The notes below the pieces were generated by a model. That model searched no databases and was not told the DNA's origin. It was given only the letters and a program-made list of their open reading frames with translations. From NCBI RefSeq assembly GCF_009931695.1, contig NZ_CP048000.1:496001-560000 (forward strand): 64,000 bases of DNA, given 5' to 3'. The number at the start of each line of letters is the position of its first letter. Position 1 is the stretch's first letter. This document shows, piece after piece, positions 1 through 8,137 of this stretch. The position numbers and the translations under genes are program-made. Origin of the DNA: Anaerocolumna sedimenticola. Its GTDB lineage: Bacteria; Bacillota; Clostridia; Lachnospirales; Lachnospiraceae.

Positions 1-925
1 CTTTTAAAGCAGTAGTCATGATTACACCACTGCCCTCCACAATCTTACCGATGATTGCTGCATTTGACCCATACCTGCTTTTTTGCATAATGGCCAAAGC
101 TTTCTTTGCCTGGCTTTTCGGAATTACTGCAATCATCTTTCCTTCATTGGCCATGTAAAGAGGGTCAAGACCTAATATATCACAGAATCCTCTTACCTGG
201 ACACTGACAGGCAGTGAATCCTCATATATTTCCACTCCGCAGGAGGAACTTTTCGATACTTCATTTAAAACGGTAGCCAGTCCTCCTCTTGTTACATCCC
301 GCATACAGTGTACCTTAATATTATTATCCAGCAAGTTTTTCACCATAGACCGAAGCGGAGCACAATCACTTTGTATTGTATTTTCTATTCCCATTCTATG
401 GGACATGATAGCGGCATGGTGTTCTCCAAGATTACCGGACAGCAGGATAACATCCCCTTTACGGCAGTTTGAAATGCTTATTCCGTTTGTCTTAATCTCA
501 CCGATACCGGAAGTATTGATATAGACTCCGCCTTTTCCTTCAATTACTTTCGTATCTCCGGCAACTATTTTTACTTTCGCTTCTCTAGCCGCCTGGGACA
601 TGGATTGTGCAATTTGGTCTATAGTTTCCATATCCGCGCCTTCTTCAATAATAAAACCTGCTGTAAGGTACTTGGGAATAGCTCCCATCATCAGTAAATC
701 ATTAACTGTTCCGCAGACTGCCACCTTACCGATATCCCCTCCGCGAAAAAAAATGGGAGTAACAACGAAGGAGTCCGTTGTGTATGCGATCTTCCCATTT
801 ACCTTAAGAACAGCCGAATCTTCCATTTTAGCTAATACAGCGTTATCAAAGTTTTTTAAAAAAATATCATTAATTAAATTACTTGTTTGCTTTCCTCCGC
901 TGCCGTAAGCCATATCTATCTTCAT
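1..925 (-). CDS. hypE: HypE, hydrogenase maturation carbamoyl dehydratase (3' end cut by window edge)
   Basis: HypE converts the thiocarbamate on its C-terminal cysteine to thiocyanate, the cyanide donor for the iron of [NiFe] hydrogenases. I translated the minus strand from the ATG at 925 (MKIDMAYGSGGK); about 308 residues are visible. The N-terminal half carries the PurM/AIRS-like ATP-binding fold (DSFVVTPIFFRGGDIGK, then GTVNDLMMMGA) and the C-terminal half the AIRS_C domain (CMRDVTRGGLATVLNE). HypE is usually about 330-340 residues, so the last 20-30, including the functional Cys motif, lie outside the window. The gene follows hypD by 16 bases and is the last visible gene of the ech-hyp operon. 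Identity is very secure. Confidence 0.96.
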   Translation of the reverse strand, partial: MKIDMAYGSGGKQTSNLINDIFLKNFDNAVLAKMEDSAVLKVNGKIAYTTDSFVVTPIFFRGGDIGKVAVCGTVNDLLMMGAIPKYLTAGFIIEEGADMETIDQIAQSMSQAAREAKVKIVAGDTKVIEGKGGVYINTSGIGEIKTNGISISNCRKGDVILLSGNLGEHHAAIMSHRMGIENTIQSDCAPLRSMVKNLLDNNIKVHCMRDVTRGGLATVLNEVSKSSSCGVEIYEDSLPVSVQVRGFCDILGLDPLYMANEGKMIAVIPKSQAKKALAIMQKSRYGSNAAIIGKIVEGSGVIMTTALK

Positions 926-941
926 TGTTTACACCCTCTTC

Positions 942-2012
942 CTATTGCAGGTTAACCCGCGATACTGTCACCCTGTTTTTATACCATATCCCGCATGCGC
1001 CTTCTGTCGATACCATACAAGGACCCACGGCATTTAATGGGGTACACACGGTTTTAAATAAAGGACAGTCAACCGGATTAATCCTTCCCAGTATTACTTC
1101 CCTGCATTTACAGCCTTGCGGAGTTTTTTCCGTATAATCGTTAATCGTACTGCCGGCATCGTATTCCTGATAGTTCTTTCTTAATTTAAGACCGGAATTC
1201 TTAATAATTCCAATTCCTCGCCAATACGCATCCGTGCTTTCAAAATATTTATCCGTAAGGGCAGCTGCTTTTTGATTCCCTGATTCCGTTACGGTACTGG
1301 TATACATATTCTTCATGGAATACTGCTCTTTTTGTATCTGATGCAATATCTCATCTACGGCCGCTAGTATATGTTCCCCTTCAAATCCTGAAACAACAAA
1401 CGGTTTATGATATTTTTCAGCCAGATCCTTATATATGGAACAACCGGTAATTACGCTGACGTGGCCGGGACATAAAAATGCATCAATATTCTCCTCGTTT
1501 TCGCATATATAAGATAAAGCCGGAAGTATGGTTTTTATGGATGTCATAAACTTTAGATTCTTTATATTATTACTAATAATTTCATCTAACATTAACGCAT
1601 AAATCGGTGTAGTGGTTTCAAAACCAACGGCCGCAAATATATAGGTGGTATTTTTATCCTCCATCGCCATTTTCACCGCAGAGAGCGGGGAATATAGAAT
1701 TTTTACATTTGCTCCCATAGCCTTTGCTTCTGTTAAGGAATATTGATTTCCTTTCACTTTCATCATATCTCCAAAGGTTAATATGCAGGTATTTTCTGAC
1801 AGGGCATATTCCACTAATTTATCCACATAAGCAGATGCTGTAACACAAACCGGGCAGCCCGGACCGGAAATCAATTGAATACAGGGAGATAACAGACTCC
1901 GGATACCATTTTTGAAAATACTGGAGGTATGCGTTCCGCAGACTTCCATAATTTTTATTTTCCTGCCGGAATAATTTTTTAATTCATCCTTTACCTGTTC
2001 GAGGGTTTTCAT
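942..2012 (-). CDS. hypD: HypD, Fe-S scaffold for Fe(CN)2CO assembly
   Basis: HypD works with HypC as the scaffold on which the Fe(CN)2CO group of [NiFe] hydrogenase is assembled. The 356-residue protein has the family signatures: C25GTHT, then GPGC53PVC56 with the same spacing as the catalytic cysteines of E. coli HypD, and a C-terminal Cys-rich region (DCPLFKTVCTPLNAVGPC) for the [4Fe-4S] cluster. I chose the ATG at 2012 rather than the in-frame ATG at 2036 because GAGGAGGA lies just upstream of it and the extra residues do not belong to the family. It overlaps hypC by 29 bases, so the two are probably translationally coupled. Confidence 0.97.
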   Translation of the reverse strand: MKTLEQVKDELKNYSGRKIKIMEVCGTHTSSIFKNGIRSLLSPCIQLISGPGCPVCVTASAYVDKLVEYALSENTCILTFGDMMKVKGNQYSLTEAKAMGANVKILYSPLSAVKMAMEDKNTTYIFAAVGFETTTPIYALMLDEIISNNIKNLKFMTSIKTILPALSYICENEENIDAFLCPGHVSVITGCSIYKDLAEKYHKPFVVSGFEGEHILAAVDEILHQIQKEQYSMKNMYTSTVTESGNQKAAALTDKYFESTDAYWRGIGIIKNSGLKLRKNYQEYDAGSTINDYTEKTPQGCKCREVILGRINPVDCPLFKTVCTPLNAVGPCMVSTEGACGIWYKNRVTVSRVNLQ

Positions 2013-2226
2013 ACTCTTCCTCCTCAAGTTCTTCAAATATATTTATTAATTCCTCTGCCGCGTCCCTTTTCATAACTTCAAGAGCAAAACCGGCATGAAT
2101 TAAGATATAGTCACCGATTTTAGCGTCAACCAGCTTAATATTCGCTTCACACACATTATTCATGATATCAACTTTGGCAGTATCACCATGAATTTCAATT
2201 ATTTTACCAGGTACTGCAACACACAT
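1984..2226 (-). CDS. hypC: HypC, hydrogenase assembly chaperone
   Basis: This is an 80-residue HypC/HybG-family chaperone that carries the Fe(CN)2CO unit with HypD and delivers it to the large subunit EchE. The N-terminus MCVAVPGKI shows the essential Cys2, exposed after Met removal, and the OB-fold residues IGDYILIHAGFALEVM follow. The acidic C-terminal tail (EELEEEEYE) is read in another frame as the start of hypD. The gene is separated from hypF upstream by a 224-base spacer containing a palindromic repeat, the only sizeable gap inside the hyp gene block. Confidence 0.96.
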   Translation of the reverse strand: MCVAVPGKIIEIHGDTAKVDIMNNVCEANIKLVDAKIGDYILIHAGFALEVMKRDAAEELINIFEELEEEEYENPRTGKG

Positions 2227-2309
2227 GGACTAACCCCCCTTTTCTATATTGATTTGGTGGTATAAACTCAATAGATATACGTTAAGTGAATTTATGACAC
2301 CAAATTCAT

Positions 2310-2452
2310 ATTAGGCAACCACAAAGCATTTTTAATTTTCTGAATATCAAGGCTATTATGGATTTCATAACTTCAATGGCCTTTAGTGCCAGATTAGGTT
2401 TATGAATTGTATTCGCTGTATGGTAATGGTACAATAGTAATGTTTCGCAATC
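2310..2452. repeat. Palindromic repeat family B, diverged copy 1
   Basis: The spacer between hypF and hypC aligns along its length with the family B copy at 15774-15924. Shared blocks include TTAGGCAA at the left end, TTCTGAATAT, CTTCAATGGCC against CTTCAATTGCC, GAATTGTATT and GTTTCGCAAT at the right end. It has more substitutions than the other copies. Its right end reaches the hypF stop codon. Likely a small non-autonomous element or folded intergenic RNA; no coding capacity. Confidence 0.7.
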
Positions 2453-4706
2453 ATCCATTTTTTCTTAGGCCGATATAGGTCTGTCCCAGACTTATACATC
2501 CGTCATTAGGCGGAACAGCCATATTGACATATACCAAAAATCCTTTCTCTCTTAATAGCTTTAAAACCCGCTCGGAAAGGACCGTATTTTGAAATACTCC
2601 GCCGCTAAGGGCAACCGTATTTACACTCTGTTTATTTCTAATTAACTCACAGACCATTAAAATAACATCAGCAACTCCATAATGAAATCCCAGGGCTAAA
2701 GAACCTTTATCCGCTGAATTTCTTAATTCACATAAAGTTTTAAGCGTTGGTTTTGGATCTATTTCTATTATACCGTTATTTTCTTTTAAAGCAAAGGTAA
2801 CCTTTTCCGGTTTTATTCCTTTTCTTAATGCCAGTACGGCTTCCTTTTCCAGCATAGCCGCACATTCTCCCTCATAACGGTTTTCATGGCAAATAGAGAG
2901 GATTGAACTTACCGCATCAAATAACCTGCCCATACTGGAGCTTAAGACCGTATTAATGTTATTTTCTACTGCTCCCTTAATAATTGGAACGCGGTCGTCT
3001 TGGATTTCCGGTAGAAGTCCTGCCTTTAGGAGAAAACAGGTCGCAGTTTTCTTCGCATCAGCCATGGAAGTATCTCCGCCTAACATAGGAGTATATTGTA
3101 AATGAGCAACCCGCTTAAATTCACTTTTTTCACAGATTAAAAATTCACCGCCCCATATATTGCCGTCGCTTCCGTAACCGGTACCATCAAAGGCCACACC
3201 AATTACCGGTCCCTCTAAATCAAACTCAGCCATAACAGATGCTATATGGGCATGATGATGTTGTACCGTAATCAGCGGAATTCCTAAGTTTTTTGCATAC
3301 CCTGCGGAATGATAATTAGGGTGTAAGTCACATATGGCTAAATCAGGGGTAATTTGTAATAGAGATGATAAATCCCTAAAGGATGATTTATATTCCTCCA
3401 AAACCGATAGTTCTTCTAAATCACCAAAATATTGGGATACAACTGCACTGCCCTTTTTATACAGGCAAAATGCCGCCTTTAAATCACTTCCTGCCGCAAA
3501 TATTTCCAAATCCGTATTTTCTTTATTCCACTTAGGGAGAAATACTGGGTATGGAACGTAACCCCTGCTTCTTCGTATCAGTTGTGGCTTATGATCTATT
3601 ACTTTAGCCACGGAGTCATCAACGGAGCGGACGATACGCCTTTTATGATATAAAACCCCATTTAAATATGGGGACTTTAAGTTAAGAATTATATCATCAT
3701 CTTTAATAATAGGCTTACCCGAAAGATTGGCACTGGTCATAATAAGTGGTCCAAGGTTTCTGGTTAAAAGTATTTGTAAGGGGGTATATGGCAAAAAAGC
3801 ACCGCAGTAGATTCCACCCTTACCCGTAGCTTCAGCCATACTTTTTCCCTTCGTATATAACAGTACGATAGGCCTTGCTTTTGATTCTAATATATCTTTC
3901 TCTTCTTTTGAAACTATGCAATATTCTTCTATTGATTTTATATTCTCAAACATAACGGCAAAAGGTTTCTCCTCCCTGCCTTTTAGTTTGCGTAAATTCA
4001 AAACTGTTTCTTCTATCATAGGAGAACATACAAAATGGTAGCCGCCAATCCCTTTGACAGCAAGAATACCTCCTGAATTCAGGATATTTACGGCTTCTTT
4101 TACAGCGTCCTTATCTTTTAGTTCATTCATTATGGCATAAGGGCCGCAATCATAACAGGATATGGTCTGTGCATGAAATCTCCTGCTGTGCGCATCCGTA
4201 TATTCCTTATTACAGGATTGGCACATAACAAAATCCTCCATACTGGTATGATCCCTGTCATATGGAAGTTTCTCTATAATAGTATATCTTGGTCCGCAGG
4301 CGGTACAGCTGATAAATGGATTCTGGTATCTCCGGTTTTCCATAGCGTCCATTTCATTTTGACACTTTTTACAAACTGGTAAATCCGGAGGTATAATGGA
4401 TACCTCATGATCCGAGCTGCTTTTAATTATTTTAAACTCCGTTAATATGTTTTCATTAATTTCTTCCACCAGTATATGGACAATTTCGTATTCATCTCCG
4501 GAATTACTCCTTAAATCATATAAAAAGCTGCTTAAATTGTCCTCTGCAGCCTGGGCTATGATTTCAACAATGCCGCCGATATTTCTTACGGTACCATGTA
4601 TTTCATATTTCTCTGCAAGGCGAAATACAAGGGGTCTGAAACCAACCCCTTGTATCATGCCAAAAACTTTTATTCTTTTCGTTATTACATTTTGTTCTTT
4701 ATCCAT
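2451..4706 (-). CDS. hypF: HypF, carbamoyltransferase for cyanide ligand synthesis
   Basis: HypF uses carbamoyl phosphate and ATP to place a carbamoyl group on the C-terminal cysteine of HypE. At 751 residues it is full length. Visible domains in order are: acylphosphatase-like (GMIQGVGFRPLVF, residues 17-29), paired zinc fingers (CKKC...CTAC and CQSC...CYDC, about 110-190), a YrdC-like domain (about 200-385) and a Kae1-like carbamoyltransferase domain (HHHAHIASVM, then GVAFDGTGYGSDGNIWGGEF, then SGGVFQN). It overlaps hypB by 22 bases; AGGAAG precedes the ATG at 4706. The stop codon abuts a family B repeat. The order hypA-B-F-C-D-E is typical of clostridia. Confidence 0.97.
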   Translation of the reverse strand: MDKEQNVITKRIKVFGMIQGVGFRPLVFRLAEKYEIHGTVRNIGGIVEIIAQAAEDNLSSFLYDLRSNSGDEYEIVHILVEEINENILTEFKIIKSSSDHEVSIIPPDLPVCKKCQNEMDAMENRRYQNPFISCTACGPRYTIIEKLPYDRDHTSMEDFVMCQSCNKEYTDAHSRRFHAQTISCYDCGPYAIMNELKDKDAVKEAVNILNSGGILAVKGIGGYHFVCSPMIEETVLNLRKLKGREEKPFAVMFENIKSIEEYCIVSKEEKDILESKARPIVLLYTKGKSMAEATGKGGIYCGAFLPYTPLQILLTRNLGPLIMTSANLSGKPIIKDDDIILNLKSPYLNGVLYHKRRIVRSVDDSVAKVIDHKPQLIRRSRGYVPYPVFLPKWNKENTDLEIFAAGSDLKAAFCLYKKGSAVVSQYFGDLEELSVLEEYKSSFRDLSSLLQITPDLAICDLHPNYHSAGYAKNLGIPLITVQHHHAHIASVMAEFDLEGPVIGVAFDGTGYGSDGNIWGGEFLICEKSEFKRVAHLQYTPMLGGDTSMADAKKTATCFLLKAGLLPEIQDDRVPIIKGAVENNINTVLSSSMGRLFDAVSSILSICHENRYEGECAAMLEKEAVLALRKGIKPEKVTFALKENNGIIEIDPKPTLKTLCELRNSADKGSLALGFHYGVADVILMVCELIRNKQSVNTVALSGGVFQNTVLSERVLKLLREKGFLVYVNMAVPPNDGCISLGQTYIGLRKNG

Positions 4707-5332
4707 TCTACCGCTTCCTCAAAACCTTCTTCTGTTTTGCAGGAGACTTTAATGACCGGTGCTGTTTTATTAAGAGCTCTGACACCTTTCATAAAGAAAT
4801 CCTCGTCAAAATTTACATAGGGAATGAGATCACATTTATTTAAGATAATGATGTCTGCTTTCTCAAATGCAAGAGGATATTTATAAGGCTTATCACTGCC
4901 TTCCGTAACAGTTGAGATAAGCATTTTAACATGTTCACCAATCTGAAATTCAGCAGGGCATACTAAATTACCTATATTTTCAATAAACAGTATACCATCC
5001 TTTAAGGAAAGGTCTTCTGCTGCCTTACCGATTAACGGGGAATCCAGATGGCAGGCTCCGCCGGTATTAATCTGAATTGCTTTTACTCCTAAAGACTGTA
5101 ATAATTTCGTATCAAAATCTGCTTCAATGTCACCCTCTATTACATAGGATGTAGTATCCTTTAGCCGTTTGATCAATTGAATCAAAGTAGAAGTTTTTCC
5201 TGCTCCGGGTGCACCCATAACATTGACAGCAAATATTCCGTTCCTGGTAAAAGATGAATTAATCTCGGAAGCGACCTCATCATTTTTATCGTAAACGGAC
5301 TGCATTATTTCTATTTCTTTATTCTCTGACAT
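4685..5332 (-). CDS. hypB: HypB, GTPase for nickel insertion
   Basis: HypB is the SIMIBI GTPase that, with HypA, inserts nickel into the hydrogenase large subunit. The 215-residue protein shows Walker A G40APGAGKT47, the metal-binding Cys-His of the G domain in GGACHLDSPL, and the guanine-specificity motif NKCD. It has neither the N-terminal CxxCGC high-affinity nickel site nor a poly-His stretch, so it is a minimal HypB and storage of nickel must lie elsewhere. It is separated from hypA by about 108 bases that hold a perfect hairpin and a remnant of repeat A. Confidence 0.96.
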   Translation of the reverse strand: MSENKEIEIMQSVYDKNDEVASEINSSFTRNGIFAVNVMGAPGAGKTSTLIQLIKRLKDTTSYVIEGDIEADFDTKLLQSLGVKAIQINTGGACHLDSPLIGKAAEDLSLKDGILFIENIGNLVCPAEFQIGEHVKMLISTVTEGSDKPYKYPLAFEKADIIILNKCDLIPYVNFDEDFFMKGVRALNKTAPVIKVSCKTEEGFEEAVEWIKNKM

Positions 5333-5370
5333 GATACCTCTCCTTTATTTTCTAAAACGTATCATTTACC

Positions 5371-5395
5371 AATAAGACTCGAGTGTTAAAAACCA
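5371..5395. repeat. Probable remnant of repeat family A terminus
   Basis: The stretch GACTCGAGTGTTAAAAACCA resembles the right terminus of the family A copy at 23890-24161 read on the minus strand (GATTCGAGTGTCAAAGCCA). Only one end is present. Short and diverged, so tentative. Confidence 0.4.
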
Positions 5396-5414
5396 ATTAA
5401 GGTCCATAATTTTG

Positions 5415-5439
5415 AAAGAAACTGCAGCGCAGTTTCTTT
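5415..5439. terminator. Perfect hairpin between hypA and hypB
   Basis: AAAGAAACTGC and GCAGTTTCTTT form an 11-bp perfect stem around the loop AGC. It lies 2 bases after the hypA stop. It has a T run on either strand and may act as a partial terminator or mRNA-stability element that sets the ratio of ech-hypA to hypBFCDE transcripts. Confidence 0.6.
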
Positions 5440-5440
5440 T

Positions 5441-5779
5441 TTATACTTCAATCGATTTGATATAAAACTCCTGCCCTATCTCTGTAGGAACCCCCTCTCC
5501 TTTACAGTATGGGCATTCAAAGGAGAAAGGTTTCCTGACAAATAATTCACCGCAGGAGCTGCATTTTAATTTGGGTATAATTCGTTCTATATTAAGTTTT
5601 GCTTTATGGCATAAACTGCCTTCTGCAATTATTTCAAAATATAACTCAATGGAACTTGCGACATAACCGGAATAATCACCAACTACCAGGTTGATCTGTT
5701 TTACTTCGGCAGCTTCATTTTTCTTGGCATATTCCTCTGCTATTTCAATTATTCTCTGTGTTATCGGATACTCGTGCAT
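5441..5779 (-). CDS. hypA: HypA, nickel metallochaperone
   Basis: HypA delivers nickel to the hydrogenase together with HypB. The start at 5779 gives MHEYPITQ, which puts the obligatory nickel-binding His at position 2; the longer open frame from 5791 (MNIRMHEY) would bury it, so I reject that start. The 112-residue protein ends with the zinc-binding pairs CSSC and CPYC. It overlaps the end of echF by 35 bases, tying nickel insertion directly to the structural operon. Confidence 0.93.
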   Translation of the reverse strand: MHEYPITQRIIEIAEEYAKKNEAAEVKQINLVVGDYSGYVASSIELYFEIIAEGSLCHKAKLNIERIIPKLKCSSCGELFVRKPFSFECPYCKGEGVPTEIGQEFYIKSIEV

Positions 5780-6110
5780 TCGTATATTCATCCCTTACAT
5801 TTCCGAAAGAAGGTGCGGTATATTCATTGTTCATCTTCAGACACTTCTTCGGACAAACTTCCCCGCAATAATTACATTGGATACACTGAAGTCTTTCTAT
5901 GCTCCAGGAAGCCTTCGCCTTATCCACAGAAATTGCTCCGGTAGGGCAGCGTCTTTGACATAATCCGCAGAAAATACAGTCTGAAACAGTAATTTCTATT
6001 CTGCCTCTGGTTCTATCGTAGTTTTCTTTCTTATTTATAGGATATTGTACCGTATATGGTCCATGTATTAAACTCTTAAAGAGTGTTTTGCTCATACTTA
6101 AGATTGACAT
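5745..6110 (-). CDS. echF: EchF, polyferredoxin-like subunit of Ech hydrogenase
   Basis: This 121-residue NuoI-like subunit carries two [4Fe-4S] clusters and passes electrons between ferredoxin and the catalytic core. The two motifs CIFCGLCQRRCP and CIQCNYCGEVCP are intact. The N-terminus (SKTLFKSLIHGPYT) is the amphipathic membrane-docking region typical of NuoI/EchF. It starts 17 bases after echE ends and overlaps hypA. Confidence 0.93.
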   Translation of the reverse strand: MSILSMSKTLFKSLIHGPYTVQYPINKKENYDRTRGRIEITVSDCIFCGLCQRRCPTGAISVDKAKASWSIERLQCIQCNYCGEVCPKKCLKMNNEYTAPSFGNVRDEYTNARVSDNTENN

Positions 6111-6127
6111 CGTTCACTCTCCTTGTC

Positions 6128-7207
6128 TTATCGTTCGGTGCAGCTAATGCATGGGTCAATAGTAAGAATTAAAATAGGTACATCCGCCAGTGCGCAGCCC
6201 TTTAAGGTTTCTAATAAAGCAGGTACATTGGCAAAGGTTGGCGTGCGTACTCTTAAACGGTCTAAAAATTTAGATCCGTTGGCCTTAGCATAATAGATTA
6301 CTTCGCCTCTGGGTTGTTCTACTCTCGTGAAATATTCACCATTAGGAGTACCGGTTACCTTAACTTTGATCTCACCCTCCGGGATCATAGCAATCGCCTG
6401 TTTAATTAAGTCCATGGATTGGAAGATTTCTTTAATACGAACGGAGGTCCTAGCATAGGAATCCCCATCGATTTCAATAATCGGTTCAAAATTTAATTTA
6501 CCGTAAGCCGCATATCCCTGAGTCCTTAAATCTATACTGATTCCACTGGCTTTTGCCATTGGGCCTACCGCACCTAAATCATAGGCTGCCTGTTTTGATA
6601 AAACACCAACACCTTTTGTACGGTATTTTACGGAAGAATCATTTAAGAATACCTGGGTAATCTCTGTTAATTCCTTTTCCATATTGGTAATAATACCGGA
6701 TATTTTCTCCAGGGTTTCAGGACTTATATCCTTTCTAACACCACCGATATCACAGACTGAAAATATAACCCGTCCGCCTGTAGTCTCTTCAAATATATCA
6801 AGCACTTGTTCTCTAAGTCTCCAGGAATGCATAAACAGACTTTCAAAACCGAAAGCGTCTGCTAAAAGTCCCAGCCATAACAGATGGCTGTGCATACGGG
6901 ATAATTCTGCCCAAATTGTCCTTAAAAATTCTGCTCTTTCCGGAATCTTAATATCCATTATACTTTCTATCGACATACAATATCCCATGCCATGCATAAA
7001 AGAACAAATTCCGCAGATTCTTTCCGCAACAAAGGTATACTGCTGAAAATCCTTTTTTTCGACCAGCTTCTCAAGACCTCTATGAATATAACCGATTCTT
7101 GGTATCGCTTCCACTACTTTTTCATCCTCAAGCACTAAATCCAGATGGATTGGTTCCGGAAGTACAGGATGCTGAGGACCAAATGGAATCACAGTTCTCT
7201 TTCCCAT
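6128..7207 (-). CDS. echE: EchE, [NiFe] large (catalytic) subunit of Ech hydrogenase
   Basis: EchE holds the [NiFe] active site that reduces protons or oxidises H2. With the start at 7207 (MGKRTVIPFGPQHP, preceded by GGAGAG) it is 359 residues; the frame stays open to 7276 but those residues do not match the family. The four nickel ligands are present: C65xxC68 in RICGIC and C353xxC356 in DPCISC. The protein ends only three residues after the last ligand (TER), so there is no C-terminal extension to be cleaved. No maturation protease gene is seen nearby, which fits. It is related to NuoD of complex I. Confidence 0.95.
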   Translation of the reverse strand: MGKRTVIPFGPQHPVLPEPIHLDLVLEDEKVVEAIPRIGYIHRGLEKLVEKKDFQQYTFVAERICGICSFMHGMGYCMSIESIMDIKIPERAEFLRTIWAELSRMHSHLLWLGLLADAFGFESLFMHSWRLREQVLDIFEETTGGRVIFSVCDIGGVRKDISPETLEKISGIITNMEKELTEITQVFLNDSSVKYRTKGVGVLSKQAAYDLGAVGPMAKASGISIDLRTQGYAAYGKLNFEPIIEIDGDSYARTSVRIKEIFQSMDLIKQAIAMIPEGEIKVKVTGTPNGEYFTRVEQPRGEVIYYAKANGSKFLDRLRVRTPTFANVPALLETLKGCALADVPILILTIDPCISCTER

Positions 7208-7284
7208 TATTCTCTCCATTCCTGCGCATGTTTTATGCGCATCACAAATTTTGTGCCGAGGATTACGCAGGCACAAATTTTATA

Positions 7285-7311
7285 GGTTGAAAGTGAATTT
7301 CTCTTTCAACC
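7285..7311. other. Hairpin at the echD-echE junction
   Basis: GGTTGAAAG and CTTTCAACC form a 9-bp perfect stem with a 9-base loop. It covers the echD stop codon region and lies about 80 bases before the echE start. It may stabilise the echE message or act as an RNase processing site so that the large subunit is made in the right amount. No T run follows. Confidence 0.5.
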
Positions 7312-7656
7312 TTTCTCCTCCTTATTTGCATTAAATGGAGTCTTGACCGGTATTTTATATAAATTATTATTAAAATCTACAATAATATCTTTCATATTAG
7401 CTCCAAATAATTCTTTTATTTCATTCTCATATAAAAATGCATAAGAATAGATACTGCTTATGCTCTCTACTTCAATTTCCGAATCAACAGCAAGTCTTAA
7501 ATTGATAAAATCATATTCTTTATCAAAGGAATATGTGATTTCCAATCCGTCTTTGCTCGTACAGGTAATTGCAACCAGGCGATAACCATCATTTTTAAGA
7601 CGGAGGGTTTCTGCTAAAAGTTCACTTGGCTGAATGATTTTAATTTGCTGTTCCAT
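7306..7656 (-). CDS. echD: EchD, small NuoC-like subunit of Ech hydrogenase
   Basis: A 116-residue relative of the 30-kDa (NuoC) subunit of complex I, containing the recognisable stretch YSYAFLYENEIKELFGANM. It is the linker subunit between EchC and EchE and has no cofactor. The ATG at 7656 follows AAAGTGG; a GTG at 7665 is possible but weaker. It overlaps echC by 17 bases. The assignment rests on position as much as on sequence, because EchD is short and divergent in all species. Confidence 0.88.
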   Translation of the reverse strand: MEQQIKIIQPSELLAETLRLKNDGYRLVAITCTSKDGLEITYSFDKEYDFINLRLAVDSEIEVESISSIYSYAFLYENEIKELFGANMKDIIVDFNNNLYKIPVKTPFNANKEEKG

Positions 7657-8098
7657 ATCGACCACTTTCTTTCTTTCGCATTTCTTTTTGTTTCTGCTCT
7701 AATATACCTAATCCCTTAACAACGCCGTCAATAATTGCTTCCGGACGAGCCGCACAACCGGGCACATATACGTCTACCGGTAATACTTTATCGACTCCGC
7801 CCACTACATTGTAACATTCGGCAAAAATCCCTCCGGATGTTGCACAGATTCCGATTGCCACTACTACCTTAGGTTCAGCCATCTGCTCGTATAGCTGCTT
7901 TACAACCGGTATATTCTGCTCATTTACACTGCCTGTAATTAATAAAATATCTGCATGTTTTGGATTACCTGTATTTATAATGCCAAAACGCTCAACATCA
8001 TATAAAGGTGTGAGGCAGGCCAGTACTTCAATATCACAGCCATTACAGCTGGAACCGTCATAATGTAAAATCCATGGTGATTTTTTTATATAGTTCAT
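7640..8098 (-). CDS. echC: EchC, small subunit with proximal [4Fe-4S] cluster
   Basis: This 152-residue NuoB-like small subunit carries one [4Fe-4S] cluster next to the [NiFe] site. The cluster ligands are C18xxC21 (SSCNGCD), C85 (GICATSGG) and C115 (VPGCAARP). It lacks the twin-arginine signal and the extra clusters of uptake hydrogenases, as expected of the cytoplasmic-facing, membrane-bound Ech type. It is followed with overlap by echD. Confidence 0.95.
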   Translation of the reverse strand: MNYIKKSPWILHYDGSSCNGCDIEVLACLTPLYDVERFGIINTGNPKHADILLITGSVNEQNIPVVKQLYEQMAEPKVVVAIGICATSGGIFAECYNVVGGVDKVLPVDVYVPGCAARPEAIIDGVVKGLGILEQKQKEMRKKESGRYGTAN

Positions 8099-8137
8099 AT
8101 TAACTCCATTCCTGCGTTTGTTTTCAGACTTTTCGTC

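Noticed and set aside
37..908. Plus-strand frames opposite hypE, hypD and hypF
   Set aside because: They are antisense shadows of strongly supported hyp genes.
2020..2036. Earlier ATG for hypD inside hypC
   Set aside because: The extra residues do not fit the family and the later ATG at 2012 has a strong ribosome-binding site.
7208..7276. N-terminal extension of echE (MCLRNPRHK...)
   Set aside because: Not typical of the family; the internal ATG at 7207 has GGAGAG and matches the usual EchE N-terminus.
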